A stretch of 64,000 nucleotides of DNA from Bauldia litoralis (GCA_945882315.1 CAMCWB010000006.1:23448-87447); one strand, 5' to 3'. Shown: positions 54,848 through 63,953, counted from the stretch's first letter. Made by a program: numbers and translations. The notes: generated by a model from the sequence alone, not told the origin.

Positions 54848-54905
54848 GCTCATTCCCACTGCAATCCTCGGGCTTGACCCGGGGATTTCGGCGGGGACGA
54901 GCGGA
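54848..54905. repeat. Intergenic repeat, family C fragment
   Basis: It contains CTCATTCCCACTGC, CCTCGGGCTTGACCCGGGG and CGGGGACGAGCGGA, the same text blocks as at 21195-21300 in a shorter arrangement. It fills the gap between the binding-protein gene and the ATPase gene. Confidence 0.65.
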
Positions 54906-54970
54906 CTGTGTCGTTCGCGACTTTGCCTCAGCTCGCAAACGCCCAAGCTTTCGAAGGACTAGCGCCGGCG

Positions 54971-55795
54971 ATGGCCAATACCGAGACCGAAGGTGTCGAG
55001 CCGCTCCTCAGATTGAGGGGCATCAAGAAACACTTCGGGGCGGTGGAGGCGCTCGCCGGCGTCGATCTCGACGTGCCGGCCGGCCAGGTGACGGCGCTCC
55101 TCGGCGACAACGGCGCCGGCAAGTCGGTTCTCGTCAAAAGCATCGCCGGTATTCACGAGCCGGACGACGGCGAGATTTTCTGGCAAGGACAACGCGTCCG
55201 CGTCCCCAGCCCGCGCGCCTCGGCGGCCCTGGGCATCGAGGTCGTCTATCAGGACCTGGCGCTCTGCGACAATCTCGATGTCGTCCAGAACATGTTCCTC
55301 GGCCGCGAGCGGCTGAGCGGCGGTCTGCTCGACGAAGACGAGATGGAGCGCGCCGCCGCCAAGACGCTGGCCGGCCTCAGCGTCACGACCTTGCGTTCGA
55401 TCCGTGCCCCGGTCGCCTCGCTCTCCGGCGGTCAGCGTCAGTCGATCGCGGTCGCCAAGGCGGTGATGTGGAATTCGAAGCTTGTCATCCTCGACGAGCC
55501 GACGGCGGCGCTCGGCGTGGCACAGACCAAGCAGGTGCTCGAGCTCGTGCGGCGGCTGGCCGATCAGGGCCTCGCCGTCATCATGATCTCGCATAATCTC
55601 AACGACGTCTTCGCCGTCGCCGATAGGGTCGCGATCCTGCATCTCGGCCATATGGTTGGCGAAGGCAAGGCAAGCGAGTTCGACCCGCAGCGCGTCGTCG
55701 AACTGATGACGACGGGACGCTCGACCCGACAGCCGGCGGCGCCGGAGGCCCTTTCACAGGCGACGGTCTATTCCGGCGAACTGGGCAAGGATTAA
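54971..55795 (+). CDS. Sugar ABC transporter ATPase (xylose/ribose/fructose type, single ATPase domain)
   Basis: The 274-residue protein has a single nucleotide-binding domain. Motifs are Walker A GDNGAGKS, signature LSGGQRQSIAVAKAV, Walker B KLVILDEPTAALG and a switch His in MISHNLND. Two-domain RbsA/XylG proteins are about 500 residues; this is the FrcA-like single-domain form. The start is uncertain: ATG 54971 is chosen, while GTG 54908 would add 21 residues and overlaps a family C repeat. It lies between the binding protein and permease genes. Confidence 0.88.
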   Translation: MANTETEGVEPLLRLRGIKKHFGAVEALAGVDLDVPAGQVTALLGDNGAGKSVLVKSIAGIHEPDDGEIFWQGQRVRVPSPRASAALGIEVVYQDLALCDNLDVVQNMFLGRERLSGGLLDEDEMERAAAKTLAGLSVTTLRSIRAPVASLSGGQRQSIAVAKAVMWNSKLVILDEPTAALGVAQTKQVLELVRRLADQGLAVIMISHNLNDVFAVADRVAILHLGHMVGEGKASEFDPQRVVELMTTGRSTRQPAAPEALSQATVYSGELGKD

Positions 55796-55825
55796 AAACA
55801 GAATCATTCCACCGCAAAGACCGAA

Positions 55826-57079
55826 GTGCCGAGCAGCGCCGTCACCGCCTCGGGGCAGCCCGGCCCGGTATCCAACGATCAGACCTTCGGCGCCTATGCG
55901 CGCGGCCTGTGGTCCCGCCTCCTGGCGGGCCAGAGTGGCGTCTTGCCGGTCATCCTCGGCGTGATTCTCATCGGCATCATCTTCCAGTCGCAGAACCCGC
56001 GATTCCTCTCGCCGGAAAATCTCGTCAACCTGCTCGTTCAGGGCTCGGTCTTCATGCTCATCGGCATGGGCCAGGTCTTCGTGCTTTTGCTCGGCGAGAT
56101 CGACCTGTCCCTCGGCTTCGTCGCCGGCATCGGCGCGACGGTGATGGTACTTCTGGTCACATACGCGTTTGGCTGGCCGTGGTGGGCGGCGATATTGGCG
56201 GCGCTCGCGGTGACCGCCGCCATCGGCGCCGTTCAGGGAACGCTGATCACCAGACTGCGGCTTCCGTCCTTCGTCGTCACCCTGGCGGGCCTGCTTGGCC
56301 TGCAGGGCGTCATGATCCAGTTGCTCGGCACCGGCGGCACCATTCCCGTCCCTGACGAGATGATCAACAATCTCGCCAACGGCACTTTAACTCCCATGAT
56401 GGGATGGATCCTGACGGCGGCCGCCATCGCCGTCTATGCGGTCGTCACCATCGTCCGTCACCTACGCCGTCACCGCAGCGGGCTGGTCACGCCGCCGGCC
56501 GGGCTGACCGCGCTGAAAATCCTGGCGGCGATCGTGGCCGGCGTGACGCTGGTCGTGATCTGCAATGTCGACCGGGGCTCGGTCAGGTTTCCGTTCAACG
56601 GCATGCCCTGGGTGATCCCGATCGTGTTCGGCGTCCTGGTGATGTGGAGCCTGTTGCTCGGGCGCACGCGCTTCGGCCGCTACATCTACGCCATCGGCGG
56701 CAATGCCGAGGCGGCGCGCCGGGCCGGCATCAGCCTGCCGCGCATCCGTACGATGGCTTTCGTCCTGGCCGGAATGACCGCCGGCATCGGCGGCATCATC
56801 TACGCCTCGCGGCTGCGCTCGATATCGACGAGCTTCGACGGCGGCACCATCGTCCTCTACGTGGTCGCCACCGCGGTGATCGTCGGCACAAGCCTGTTCG
56901 GCGGCCGCGGACATCCTCTCCACGCCGTCCTCGGCGGCGTCGTCATCGCGGCGATCGTCAATGGCATGGCGCTTCTGGGCCTTCCCGCCGCCATCCAGCT
57001 CATGGCGACCGCCGTCGTGCTCCTGGCCGCGATTACGGTCGACGTCGTCATCCGCCGAAGGGGCGAGACGACGCGCTGA
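55826..57079 (+). CDS. Sugar ABC transporter permease (XylH family)
   Basis: The 417-residue membrane protein has about ten segments. The signature segments VFMLIGMGQVFVLLLGEIDL and SLGFVAGIGATVMVLLV are typical of XylH-type permeases, as is the conserved region RRAGISLPRIRTMAFVLAGM. The length of about 420 with a long loop near residue 210 fits XylH better than RbsC. The start is GTG 55826. It forms the channel for the ATPase encoded just upstream. Confidence 0.9.
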   Translation: MPSSAVTASGQPGPVSNDQTFGAYARGLWSRLLAGQSGVLPVILGVILIGIIFQSQNPRFLSPENLVNLLVQGSVFMLIGMGQVFVLLLGEIDLSLGFVAGIGATVMVLLVTYAFGWPWWAAILAALAVTAAIGAVQGTLITRLRLPSFVVTLAGLLGLQGVMIQLLGTGGTIPVPDEMINNLANGTLTPMMGWILTAAAIAVYAVVTIVRHLRRHRSGLVTPPAGLTALKILAAIVAGVTLVVICNVDRGSVRFPFNGMPWVIPIVFGVLVMWSLLLGRTRFGRYIYAIGGNAEAARRAGISLPRIRTMAFVLAGMTAGIGGIIYASRLRSISTSFDGGTIVLYVVATAVIVGTSLFGGRGHPLHAVLGGVVIAAIVNGMALLGLPAAIQLMATAVVLLAAITVDVVIRRRGETTR

Positions 57080-57090
57080 GGGGAGCGGCC

Positions 57091-57150
57091 GGTCCTCCCC
57101 TGCGAAGCGGGGGGAGGGGGACCGCGCGCAGCGTGGTGGAGGGGGCGGCG
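57091..57150. repeat. Palindromic repeat, family B
   Basis: GGTCCTCCCCTGCGAAGCGG and GGGGGAGGGGGACCGC form a long hairpin, followed by GGTGGAGGGGGCGGC. The same text is found in two inverted copies inside the nested element at 63488-63697. It lies between the sugar permease and pcaI. Confidence 0.8.
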
Positions 57151-57216
57151 ACACGGCAAAGATGATATCTGTGCCCGCGAAATCCCGAATGCTCACCCCG
57201 AAAAACGAAAAGACAA

Positions 57217-58077
57217 ATGGCACGGCCCGAATTTCTGTCCCTCAAGGATGCCATCGCCGCCCATGTCCGCGACGGCGACACCATCGCCATGGAGGGCTTC
57301 ACGCATCTGATCCCCTTCGCCGCCGGGCATGAGATCATCCGCCAGAAGCGGAAGGAGCTGACGCTCATCCGCATGACTCCGGACATCATCTACGACCAGC
57401 TCATCGGCATGGGCTGCGCGTCGAAGCTGGTCTTCTCCTGGACCGGCAATCCCGGCGTCGGCTCGCTTCACCGGATGCGCGACGCCTACGAGAACGCCTG
57501 GCCCTGTCCGCTGACGATCGAGGAGCATAGCCACGCGGCGATGGCCAACGCCTACGCGGCCGGCGCCGCCAACCTGCCTTTCGCTGTCTTCCGCGGCTAT
57601 CGCGGTGCCGAGCTGGCCAAGGTCAATCCGAACATCCGCTCGGTCACATGCCCCTTCACCGGCGAAGAGCTTGCTGCGGTGCCGGCGCTTCGCCCCGACG
57701 TCGCGATCGTCCACGCACCGGTGGCCGACCGCGAGGGCAATGTGCTGATCGAGGGTATCGTCGGCGTGAACAAGGAGGTCGTGCTCGCCGCGACCCGCAC
57801 CGCCATCGTCACCGTCGAGGAGATCGTCGACAGCCTCCGCGGCGCCGTCAATCCGAACGCCTGCGTGCTGCCGGGTTGGACGATAAAGGCGATAGTGCAT
57901 GTGCCGGGCGGCGCGCACCCGTCTTTCGTGCATGGCCGCTACGACCGCGACAACGCCTGGTACAAGGCCTGGGACGCCATCGCCCGCGAGCGCGACAGCT
58001 TCCTCGCCTGGATGGACGAGAATGTGCTCCGCTCCGGCCCCGAAGCCTTCGCCCGCCACGCCGGAGCCCGTGCATGA
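57217..58077 (+). CDS. pcaI: 3-oxoadipate CoA-transferase, subunit A
   Basis: The 286-residue class I CoA-transferase alpha subunit has DGDTIAMEGFTHLIPFAAGH at the start and KLVFSWTGNPGVGS, typical of CatI/PcaI. With subunit B it moves CoA from succinyl-CoA to 3-oxoadipate, the penultimate step of aromatic ring breakdown by the beta-ketoadipate route. It overlaps the subunit B gene by 4 bases, and the thiolase gene follows. A glutaconate-type CoA-transferase is the main alternative, but the neighbouring pcaF supports this call. Confidence 0.9.
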   Translation: MARPEFLSLKDAIAAHVRDGDTIAMEGFTHLIPFAAGHEIIRQKRKELTLIRMTPDIIYDQLIGMGCASKLVFSWTGNPGVGSLHRMRDAYENAWPCPLTIEEHSHAAMANAYAAGAANLPFAVFRGYRGAELAKVNPNIRSVTCPFTGEELAAVPALRPDVAIVHAPVADREGNVLIEGIVGVNKEVVLAATRTAIVTVEEIVDSLRGAVNPNACVLPGWTIKAIVHVPGGAHPSFVHGRYDRDNAWYKAWDAIARERDSFLAWMDENVLRSGPEAFARHAGARA

Positions 58078-58847
58078 CCCCCGCCACATCCGCCGAGACG
58101 ATGGTCGTCGTCGCCGCCCGGGCGTTGTCGTCCGACGACATCTGCTTCGTCGGCATCGGTCAGCCCTCCGCCGCCTGCAATCTCGCCCGCCTCACCGGCG
58201 CGCCGGACATCACGCTCATTTACGAATCCGGTACCATCGCCACCGAGCCGGACGTGTTGCCCTTGTCGATCGGCGACGGTGAACTCTGCAACACGGCTCT
58301 CACCACGGTTTCGGTGTCCGAGATGTTCCGCTACTGGCTCCAGGGCGGCCGCGTCACCAAGGGCTTCCTCGGCGGCGCCCAGATCGACCGCTTCGCCAAC
58401 CTCAACACCACCGTCATCGGCCCCTATGATAAGCCGAAGACCCGGCTGCCCGGCGGCGGCGGCGCGCCCGAGATCGCCACCGATTGCGGCGAGATCTACA
58501 TCATCATGAAGCAGTCGCCGCGCAGCTTCGTCGACAAGGTCGATTTCGTCACCTCGCTCGGTCATGGCCGGGGTGGCGAAGACCGGGCGCGTCTCGGCGT
58601 AACGACCAAGGGCCCGACGCTGGTCGTCACGGACCTCTGCGTCATGAAGCCGGATCCCGGGACCAAGGAACTGACCGTCACCGCGCTCCTGCCCGGCGCC
58701 ACCCGCGAGGCGGTCGAGAAGGCGACCGGCTGGCCGGTCAAATTCGCCGGCCGGGTCGAGGAAATCCCGCCGCCGACCGATACGGAGCTTACGACCCTCC
58801 GCGACCTCTACGCCCGCACCGCCGCCGCCCATGGCGACGGCGCCTGA
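58074..58847 (+). CDS. pcaJ: 3-oxoadipate CoA-transferase, subunit B
   Basis: The 257-residue beta subunit starts at ATG 58074 inside the end of subunit A. LIYESGTIATEPDVLPLSIG contains the ESG motif whose Glu forms the CoA thioester. GGAQIDRFANLNTTVIG is also typical. Length and order A-B-thiolase match catIJF/pcaIJF operons. The ring-cleavage genes are not in this window. Confidence 0.92.
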   Translation: MTPATSAETMVVVAARALSSDDICFVGIGQPSAACNLARLTGAPDITLIYESGTIATEPDVLPLSIGDGELCNTALTTVSVSEMFRYWLQGGRVTKGFLGGAQIDRFANLNTTVIGPYDKPKTRLPGGGGAPEIATDCGEIYIIMKQSPRSFVDKVDFVTSLGHGRGGEDRARLGVTTKGPTLVVTDLCVMKPDPGTKELTVTALLPGATREAVEKATGWPVKFAGRVEEIPPPTDTELTTLRDLYARTAAAHGDGA

Positions 58848-58922
58848 GCGCGGTTGCGGACCGTCCCGCTTCGGACTAGTCACCTACCGTCCCGATATCG
58901 ACCGTAAAACAAGGCCGAACCC

Positions 58923-60125
58923 ATGCCTGAGGCTTTCATCTGCGACTATGTCCGCACCCCCATCGGCCGCTTTGCCGGCACGCTGTCGCAGGTCCGCGCC
59001 GACGACCTTGCCGCGGTGCCCCTGAAGGCGCTCGCCGAGCGCAACAAGGATCTCGACCTCGAAGCCATCGACGACATCATCTATGGCTGCGCCAACCAGG
59101 CCGGCGAGGATAACCGCAACGTCGCCCGCATGGCGCTCCTGCTCGCCGGCTTCCCGGTCCCGGTCACCGGCACGACCATCAACCGCCTCTGCGGCTCGGG
59201 CATGGATGCCGTGCTCGCCGCCGCCCGCGCCATCCGCGCCGGCGACGCCGAACTGATGATCGCCGGCGGCGTCGAGTCGATGTCGCGCGCCCCCTTCGTC
59301 ATGCCGAAGGCTGCTACCGCCTTTTCGCGCAACGCCGAGATTTACGACACGACCATCGGCTGGCGCTTCGTCAACCCGCTCCTGAAGAAGATGTATGGCG
59401 TCGATTCGATGCCGGAGACCGGCGAGAATGTCGCCGCCGACTATCAGGTCTCGCGCGCCGACCAGGACGCCTTCGCGCTCCGCAGCCAGGCCCGTGCCTC
59501 CGCCGCGCAGAAGAACGGTCGCCTCGCCAAGGAGATCGTGGCGGTGGTTATCCCGCAGCGGAAGGGCGATCCGACAATCATCGACAAGGATGAACATCCC
59601 CGCGAGACCTCCCTCGATGCGCTCGCCAAGCTGCCGACTCCGTTCCGCGACGGCGGCTCGGTGACGGCCGGCAACGCCTCGGGCGTCAATGACGGCTCCG
59701 CTGCGCTCATCATCGCCTCGGAAGCCGCGGTCCGGAAGCACGGCTTGACGCCGATCGCCCGCATCGTCAGCGGCGCCACGGCCGGTGTTCCGCCGCGCAT
59801 CATGGGCATGGGCCCGGCGCCGGCGACGGCCAAGCTCCTGGCCCGCACCGGCAAGAAGATCGGCGATGTCGACGTCATCGAGCTGAACGAGGCCTTCGCC
59901 AGCCAGGCGCTCGCCGTGCTCCGCGAACTCGGCGTTGCCGACGATGCCGCACACGTCAACCCGAATGGCGGCGCCATTGCCCTCGGCCATCCGCTCGGCG
60001 CCTCCGGCGCCCGTATCGTCGGCTCGGCGGCGCTGGAGCTGAAGGAGAAGGGCGGCCGTACCGCTGTCGCCACAATGTGCATCGGGGTCGGTCAGGGTAT
60101 TGCCACAATGCTCGAAGCAATCTAG
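58923..60125 (+). CDS. pcaF: 3-oxoadipyl-CoA thiolase
   Basis: This 400-residue thiolase has the acylation Cys in NRLCGSGMDAV (about residue 90), the conserved His in NPNGGAIALGHPLGASGAR and the second catalytic Cys in TMCIGVGQG. AFICDYVRTPIGRFAGTLS at the N-terminus is characteristic of PcaF. It cleaves 3-oxoadipyl-CoA to succinyl-CoA and acetyl-CoA. It follows the CoA-transferase genes by 75 bases and is followed 20 bases later by a YciI-like gene. Confidence 0.94.
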   Translation: MPEAFICDYVRTPIGRFAGTLSQVRADDLAAVPLKALAERNKDLDLEAIDDIIYGCANQAGEDNRNVARMALLLAGFPVPVTGTTINRLCGSGMDAVLAAARAIRAGDAELMIAGGVESMSRAPFVMPKAATAFSRNAEIYDTTIGWRFVNPLLKKMYGVDSMPETGENVAADYQVSRADQDAFALRSQARASAAQKNGRLAKEIVAVVIPQRKGDPTIIDKDEHPRETSLDALAKLPTPFRDGGSVTAGNASGVNDGSAALIIASEAAVRKHGLTPIARIVSGATAGVPPRIMGMGPAPATAKLLARTGKKIGDVDVIELNEAFASQALAVLRELGVADDAAHVNPNGGAIALGHPLGASGARIVGSAALELKEKGGRTAVATMCIGVGQGIATMLEAI

Positions 60126-60145
60126 GGAAGTTGAGGAAATCGCAG

Positions 60146-60451
60146 ATGTTTTTCGTCGTCTACGCCAAGGATAAGCCGAACATGGTCCAGACCCGGATCG
60201 ATGTCCGGCCGGTCCATCGGGATTACGTCACCCGGCTCGATCTGCCCGTCCGGCGCCTCATGGGTGGGCCGCTCTGCGAGGATGATTCCGAGACGATGTT
60301 CGGGACGTTTCTCTTCCTCGAAGGTCCCGATCGCGCCGCGGTCGAGGATTTCGTCGCCAACGATCCCTATGTGAAAGCCGGGATTTTCGACTCGATCGAA
60401 ATCACTGCCGTCCACAAGGATATCGGCAAGACCGCTGCCAAGCTTCGCTGA
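60146..60451 (+). CDS. YciI-like (EthD/dimeric alpha-beta barrel) protein
   Basis: The 101-residue protein (MFFVVYAKDKPNMVQTRIDV) has the YCII-related fold. RPVHRDYV holds the usual His-Asp pair, and VEDFVANDPYVKAGIF is the conserved second half. GAGGAAATCGCAG precedes the ATG at 60146. As part of the pcaIJF transcript it may act on a muconolactone-type intermediate or be an accessory protein. The function is not established. Confidence 0.82.
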   Translation: MFFVVYAKDKPNMVQTRIDVRPVHRDYVTRLDLPVRRLMGGPLCEDDSETMFGTFLFLEGPDRAAVEDFVANDPYVKAGIFDSIEITAVHKDIGKTAAKLR

Positions 60452-60489
60452 TAGGCTGCTAGACTGAGCGGAATAACCGGAAGGACGAC

Positions 60490-61992
60490 ATGCGCGCCTC
60501 GGCCATAGCTCTCTTCGCCTGCTCCTTCGCGGTGGTCGCGCCGGCGTTCGCCGATACGCGCATCTTCAGCGTCGAGACCGACCGGCCGGGCGTGACGATC
60601 ACCGCGGTATCGCGGAACGGCCAGCCGCTCGCCGCCTCGGGAACGACCGGCGCGCGGAGCTTCTTCACGATCGATGCCGGCAGCGCCACCGTGCCCTGCT
60701 CGAACCAACTCGCCTTTACCGCCTCGAACGGCCAGCGCCTCGAATTTGTCGTCGATCTCTGCGCCCATAACTGGCAGGTGAAGCTGCCGCTTGGTGCCGC
60801 CCCGGCTCCGTCAACGCCGCCTCCGCCGCCGCCGCCCACCACGCCGGCGCCGCCGCCGCCGCCCGCCAGCCTGTCGTCGATCACGATCTATACCGACACC
60901 GCCGGCATCGGCATCACCGAGGTCTTCCTCGACAAGCAGCCGGTGACCATCGGCGCCCGCAATGCCAATGGCGTTTCGGTCGCCCTGCCGCCGGGGCAGG
61001 CGGTGAAGTGCGAGCGCGATCTCGGCCTCGGGCTGACCGATGGCCGCCGCATCGCGCGCACTGTCAATATCTGTCAGCCGAACGGCGTCGTCGTCGTGGC
61101 GCTGAACGGCGATGGCGCCGCGCCGCCGCCGGTTTCCGGACCGATCGTGCCGCCGCCTCCGCCGGGGTCAGGCCCCGTACCGCCTCCGCCCCCCGGCGGC
61201 CCGATGCAGCCGCCGGCACCTCCGGACGGCGGGCCGATCATCATCGACAATCTGCAATGGTCCTTCGGCGGCGACGCGAACCGCGCCAGCCTGGCCTATG
61301 CGCTGCCGCAATCGGACAATGTCGAGTTCTTCGCGAGCTGCAATCGCGGCTCGCGGCAGATCGAGATCAGCCTCGAGCGCTCGTCGCCCGAGACCCGCCC
61401 CGGCGCGACCGTGCCCGTGACGATCACGGCCGGCACCTTCGCACGCACCTACAACGCCACCGGCTCCGAGGTGAGCGCGCTCACCGGCAAGTCCCACCCG
61501 GAATTCGCCACGAATACCGACGACCAGCTCTGGGTGGAACTGATCCGCGGCGACTATCTCGTCATCCAGACCGGCTCGGCGCCGGCTTTCGCGCTCTCGC
61601 TGCGGGGCAGCAGCGCCGCGGCCAAGCCGTTCCTCGCCGCCTGCGGCCAGCAGGCAGCACCGCCTCCGCCTCCGCCCGGCTTCCCGCCCGGCGGCCCCGT
61701 GGGCGGGCAGGTCGGCGGCGACTATTCCTGCGCCGAGGAAGGCACGCTCACCTCGCAGAAGACCAACATCCAGTCGCGGCTGATCTTCACCAACACCCTG
61801 CCGCAGCCGGTGCAGCTCTTCTGGCTCGATTACAACGGCCGCCGTCAGCCCTATCTGACGCTGGCGCCGGGCGAGACGGGTGTCCAGCCGACCTTCTTCA
61901 CCCATCCCTGGCTGGTATCGGATCTGGGCGGTCGCTGCGTCGCCATCTACTTCGCCCGCCGCGACGACGCCGAGATCATGATCGGCCGGTAG
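60490..61992 (+). CDS. Secreted proline-rich multidomain protein with C-terminal VHL-beta-like domain
   Basis: This is a 500-residue exported protein. The signal peptide (MRASAIALFACSFAVVAPAFA) is followed by a small beta domain with two Cys (to about residue 100), a proline-rich linker (TPPPPPPPTTPAPPPPP), a second similar beta domain (about 128-210), a second proline linker, a third domain with Cys (about 250-380) and a short third linker. Residues about 430-490 resemble the beta domain of the von Hippel-Lindau tumour suppressor: RLIFTNTLPQPVQLFWLDYN, then RRQPYLTLAPGE, then FFTHPWLVSDLGGRCVAIY. Bacterial VHL-box proteins are known but uncommon. The function is unknown; an extracellular binding role is likely. 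Confidence 0.82.
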   Translation: MRASAIALFACSFAVVAPAFADTRIFSVETDRPGVTITAVSRNGQPLAASGTTGARSFFTIDAGSATVPCSNQLAFTASNGQRLEFVVDLCAHNWQVKLPLGAAPAPSTPPPPPPPTTPAPPPPPASLSSITIYTDTAGIGITEVFLDKQPVTIGARNANGVSVALPPGQAVKCERDLGLGLTDGRRIARTVNICQPNGVVVVALNGDGAAPPPVSGPIVPPPPPGSGPVPPPPPGGPMQPPAPPDGGPIIIDNLQWSFGGDANRASLAYALPQSDNVEFFASCNRGSRQIEISLERSSPETRPGATVPVTITAGTFARTYNATGSEVSALTGKSHPEFATNTDDQLWVELIRGDYLVIQTGSAPAFALSLRGSSAAAKPFLAACGQQAAPPPPPPGFPPGGPVGGQVGGDYSCAEEGTLTSQKTNIQSRLIFTNTLPQPVQLFWLDYNGRRQPYLTLAPGETGVQPTFFTHPWLVSDLGGRCVAIYFARRDDAEIMIGR

Positions 61993-62060
61993 GCCAGTTC
62001 GCTGCTTCAGTCGGGTGCCGGGTGGAAGCGGCACCCGGACAAGAGTAGAAGCAGCCCATC

Positions 62061-63473
62061 ATGACCGACATCGCCATCTCTTCGAGACCGCCCCGCGGTG
62101 CCTGGGGCGCGGAAATCCGCGCCACGCTGGCGCTCGCCTGGCCGCTAGCGCTGACCAATCTCCTGCAGACCGCGATGACGACGACCGACGTCGCGCTGAT
62201 CGGCCGCCTCGGCCCGAACGAACTCGCCGCCTCGGCTCTCGCCACCAATCTCTTCTTCGCCTGCCTGATCTTCGCGATCGGCCTCGTCACCGCGACGGCG
62301 CCGATGATCGCCCGCGAACTCGGCCGCAACCGCTTCGCCGTCCGCGAGGTGCGCCGCACCTTCCGTCAGGGCATGTGGGCGGCGGTGGCAATCACCCTGC
62401 CGATCTGGGCAGTGCTCTGGCACACCGACGCTATCCTCCTCTGGCTCGGGCAGGAGCCACGCCTTGCCGCGGAGGCCGGCCACTACATGCGCGCCCTGCA
62501 ATGGTCGCTGTTGCCTTTCCTCTTCTACATCGTCGTCCGCTCGCTCATCTCGGCGCTCGAGCGCCCGATGGTGGCGCTCTGGGTGGGCAGCCTCGCCGTG
62601 GTGCTCAACGCGCTTGCCGGCTACGTGCTGATCTATGGCGAGTTCGGCTTTCCGCGCCTCGGCCTGATCGGCGCCGGCATCGCCACGACCCTCTCGTCCT
62701 CGGCCTTCTTTCTGGGACTCGCGATATTCCTCGTCACCGACCGGCGGCTTCGCCGCTATCATTTCTTCGGCCGCTTCTGGCGTCCTGACTGGCCGCGCTT
62801 CCGCGATCTCTGGAAGCTCGGCCTGCCGATCGGCCTGACGCTGGCTTTCGAGGTGACGATCTTCAACGCGGCAGCCCTTCTTCAGGGGTTGATCAGCGCG
62901 GATTCGCTTGCCGCCCATGCCATCGCGATGCAGATCTGCGCGCTCACCTTCATGCTGCCGTTAGGCCTCAACCAGGCGGTCATGGTGCGGGTTGGCCGCG
63001 CCTTCGGCGCCCGTGACCGCGAGGGCATCCGGCTGGCCGGCTGGACCGCGTGGTATCTGTCGCTCGGCGTGATGCTCCTCATGGCCTTGTTGATGATCGC
63101 CGTGCCGCGTCTCCTGATCAGCGGCTTCGTCGACCTCGACGATCCGGTCAACGCATCGGTCGTCACGCTGGCTGTCGGTTTTCTTGCGATTGCCGCGCTC
63201 TTCCAGGTCGTCGACGGTGCGCAGGTGGTCGGTGCCGGCATGCTGCGCGGCCTGCATGACGCCCGCATCCCGATGGTCTTCGCGGCGCTCGGCTATTGGG
63301 GCGTCGGCCTGCCGCTCTCCATCATGCTGGGTTTCTGGACAGACCTTGCCGGACTGGGCATCTGGATCGGCCTCGCCGCCGGCCTTGCCGTCGTCGCCGC
63401 GATGATGACGATCCGCTGGATCATGCGCGACCGTCTCGGCCTCACCAGCATCGGCCGGGTGCCGATCCGCTAG
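62061..63473 (+). CDS. MATE-family multidrug/metabolite exporter (NorM type)
   Basis: The 470-residue integral membrane protein has twelve predicted segments in two six-helix halves (first half starts ATLALAWPLALTNLLQTAMT; second half starts DLWKLGLPIGLTLAFEVTIF). The repeated pattern is that of MATE transporters, which expel cationic drugs or metabolites using Na+ or H+. It stands alone between the VHL-like gene and the nested repeat. The substrate cannot be inferred. Confidence 0.92.
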   Translation: MTDIAISSRPPRGAWGAEIRATLALAWPLALTNLLQTAMTTTDVALIGRLGPNELAASALATNLFFACLIFAIGLVTATAPMIARELGRNRFAVREVRRTFRQGMWAAVAITLPIWAVLWHTDAILLWLGQEPRLAAEAGHYMRALQWSLLPFLFYIVVRSLISALERPMVALWVGSLAVVLNALAGYVLIYGEFGFPRLGLIGAGIATTLSSSAFFLGLAIFLVTDRRLRRYHFFGRFWRPDWPRFRDLWKLGLPIGLTLAFEVTIFNAAALLQGLISADSLAAHAIAMQICALTFMLPLGLNQAVMVRVGRAFGARDREGIRLAGWTAWYLSLGVMLLMALLMIAVPRLLISGFVDLDDPVNASVVTLAVGFLAIAALFQVVDGAQVVGAGMLRGLHDARIPMVFAALGYWGVGLPLSIMLGFWTDLAGLGIWIGLAAGLAVVAAMMTIRWIMRDRLGLTSIGRVPIR

Positions 63474-63474
63474 G

Positions 63475-63760
63475 ACCCTCTCCCGTGGGAGACCTTTGCG
63501 GAACGGTTGGTCCTCCCCTGCGCAGCGGGGGAGGGGGACCGCCGATAGGCGGTGGAGGGGGCGACCACGGCCTCTGAAGAGAGTGGAATCCTGGATAAGT
63601 TTTCTGCGCCGCCGCCCCCTCCGTCGACACTTCGTGTCGCCACCTCCCCCGTAAAACGGGGGAGGACCCCAGCAATCGGCATTGTGCAAAGGTCTCCATA
63701 GGGAGAGGGCTTTGAGCCTTGACGAACCGAAGGTGAGTTTAGGCAAGAAGGGTGAGGGGG
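63475..63760. repeat. Family A palindromic half-element interrupted by an inserted unit
   Basis: The left remnant CCCTCTCCCGTGG and the right remnant ATAGGGAGAGGGC are the two arms of a family A end hairpin. After the right remnant come inverted family A texts (CTTTGAGCC, AGTTTAGGC, AAGGGTGAGGGGG). The hairpin tip has been split by the unit at 63488-63697. Confidence 0.75.
63488..63697. mobile_element. MITE-like inserted unit with 12-base terminal inverted repeats, built from two family B palindromes
   Basis: GGAGACCTTTGC at 63488-63499 is exactly inverted at 63686-63697. The 210-base unit contains one family B palindrome (63509-63563) and its inverted partner (63612-63669), with no coding capacity. 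It sits in the loop of a family A hairpin. No clear target duplication was found. Confidence 0.65.
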
Positions 63761-63790
63761 TACGGCGCCTATTGGTAGCCGACAATCCCC

Positions 63791-63806
63791 TGTGACCTCC
63801 GTCACA
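63791..63806. promoter_or_regulatory. CRP/FNR-type palindrome
   Basis: TGTGACCTCCGTCACA fits TGTGA-N6-TCACA exactly, the consensus for CRP-family regulators. It lies 148 bases upstream of the gene that starts at 63954, a plausible activator distance. Which CRP/FNR-family regulator would use it is not known from this window. Confidence 0.55.
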
Positions 63807-63953
63807 CCGTTCCTGGAATCCTTCGAAACGAAATCCGCGCCATGCTAGAAACGGGTGCCGTCGCGAAGTTGGTTGGAATTGAGGGTGGCGTAGTCTCCGG
63901 GTGCTTTAACCCGAACGAGTCCAGCGTTGACGCGCCGGACAGGAGACCACGCC

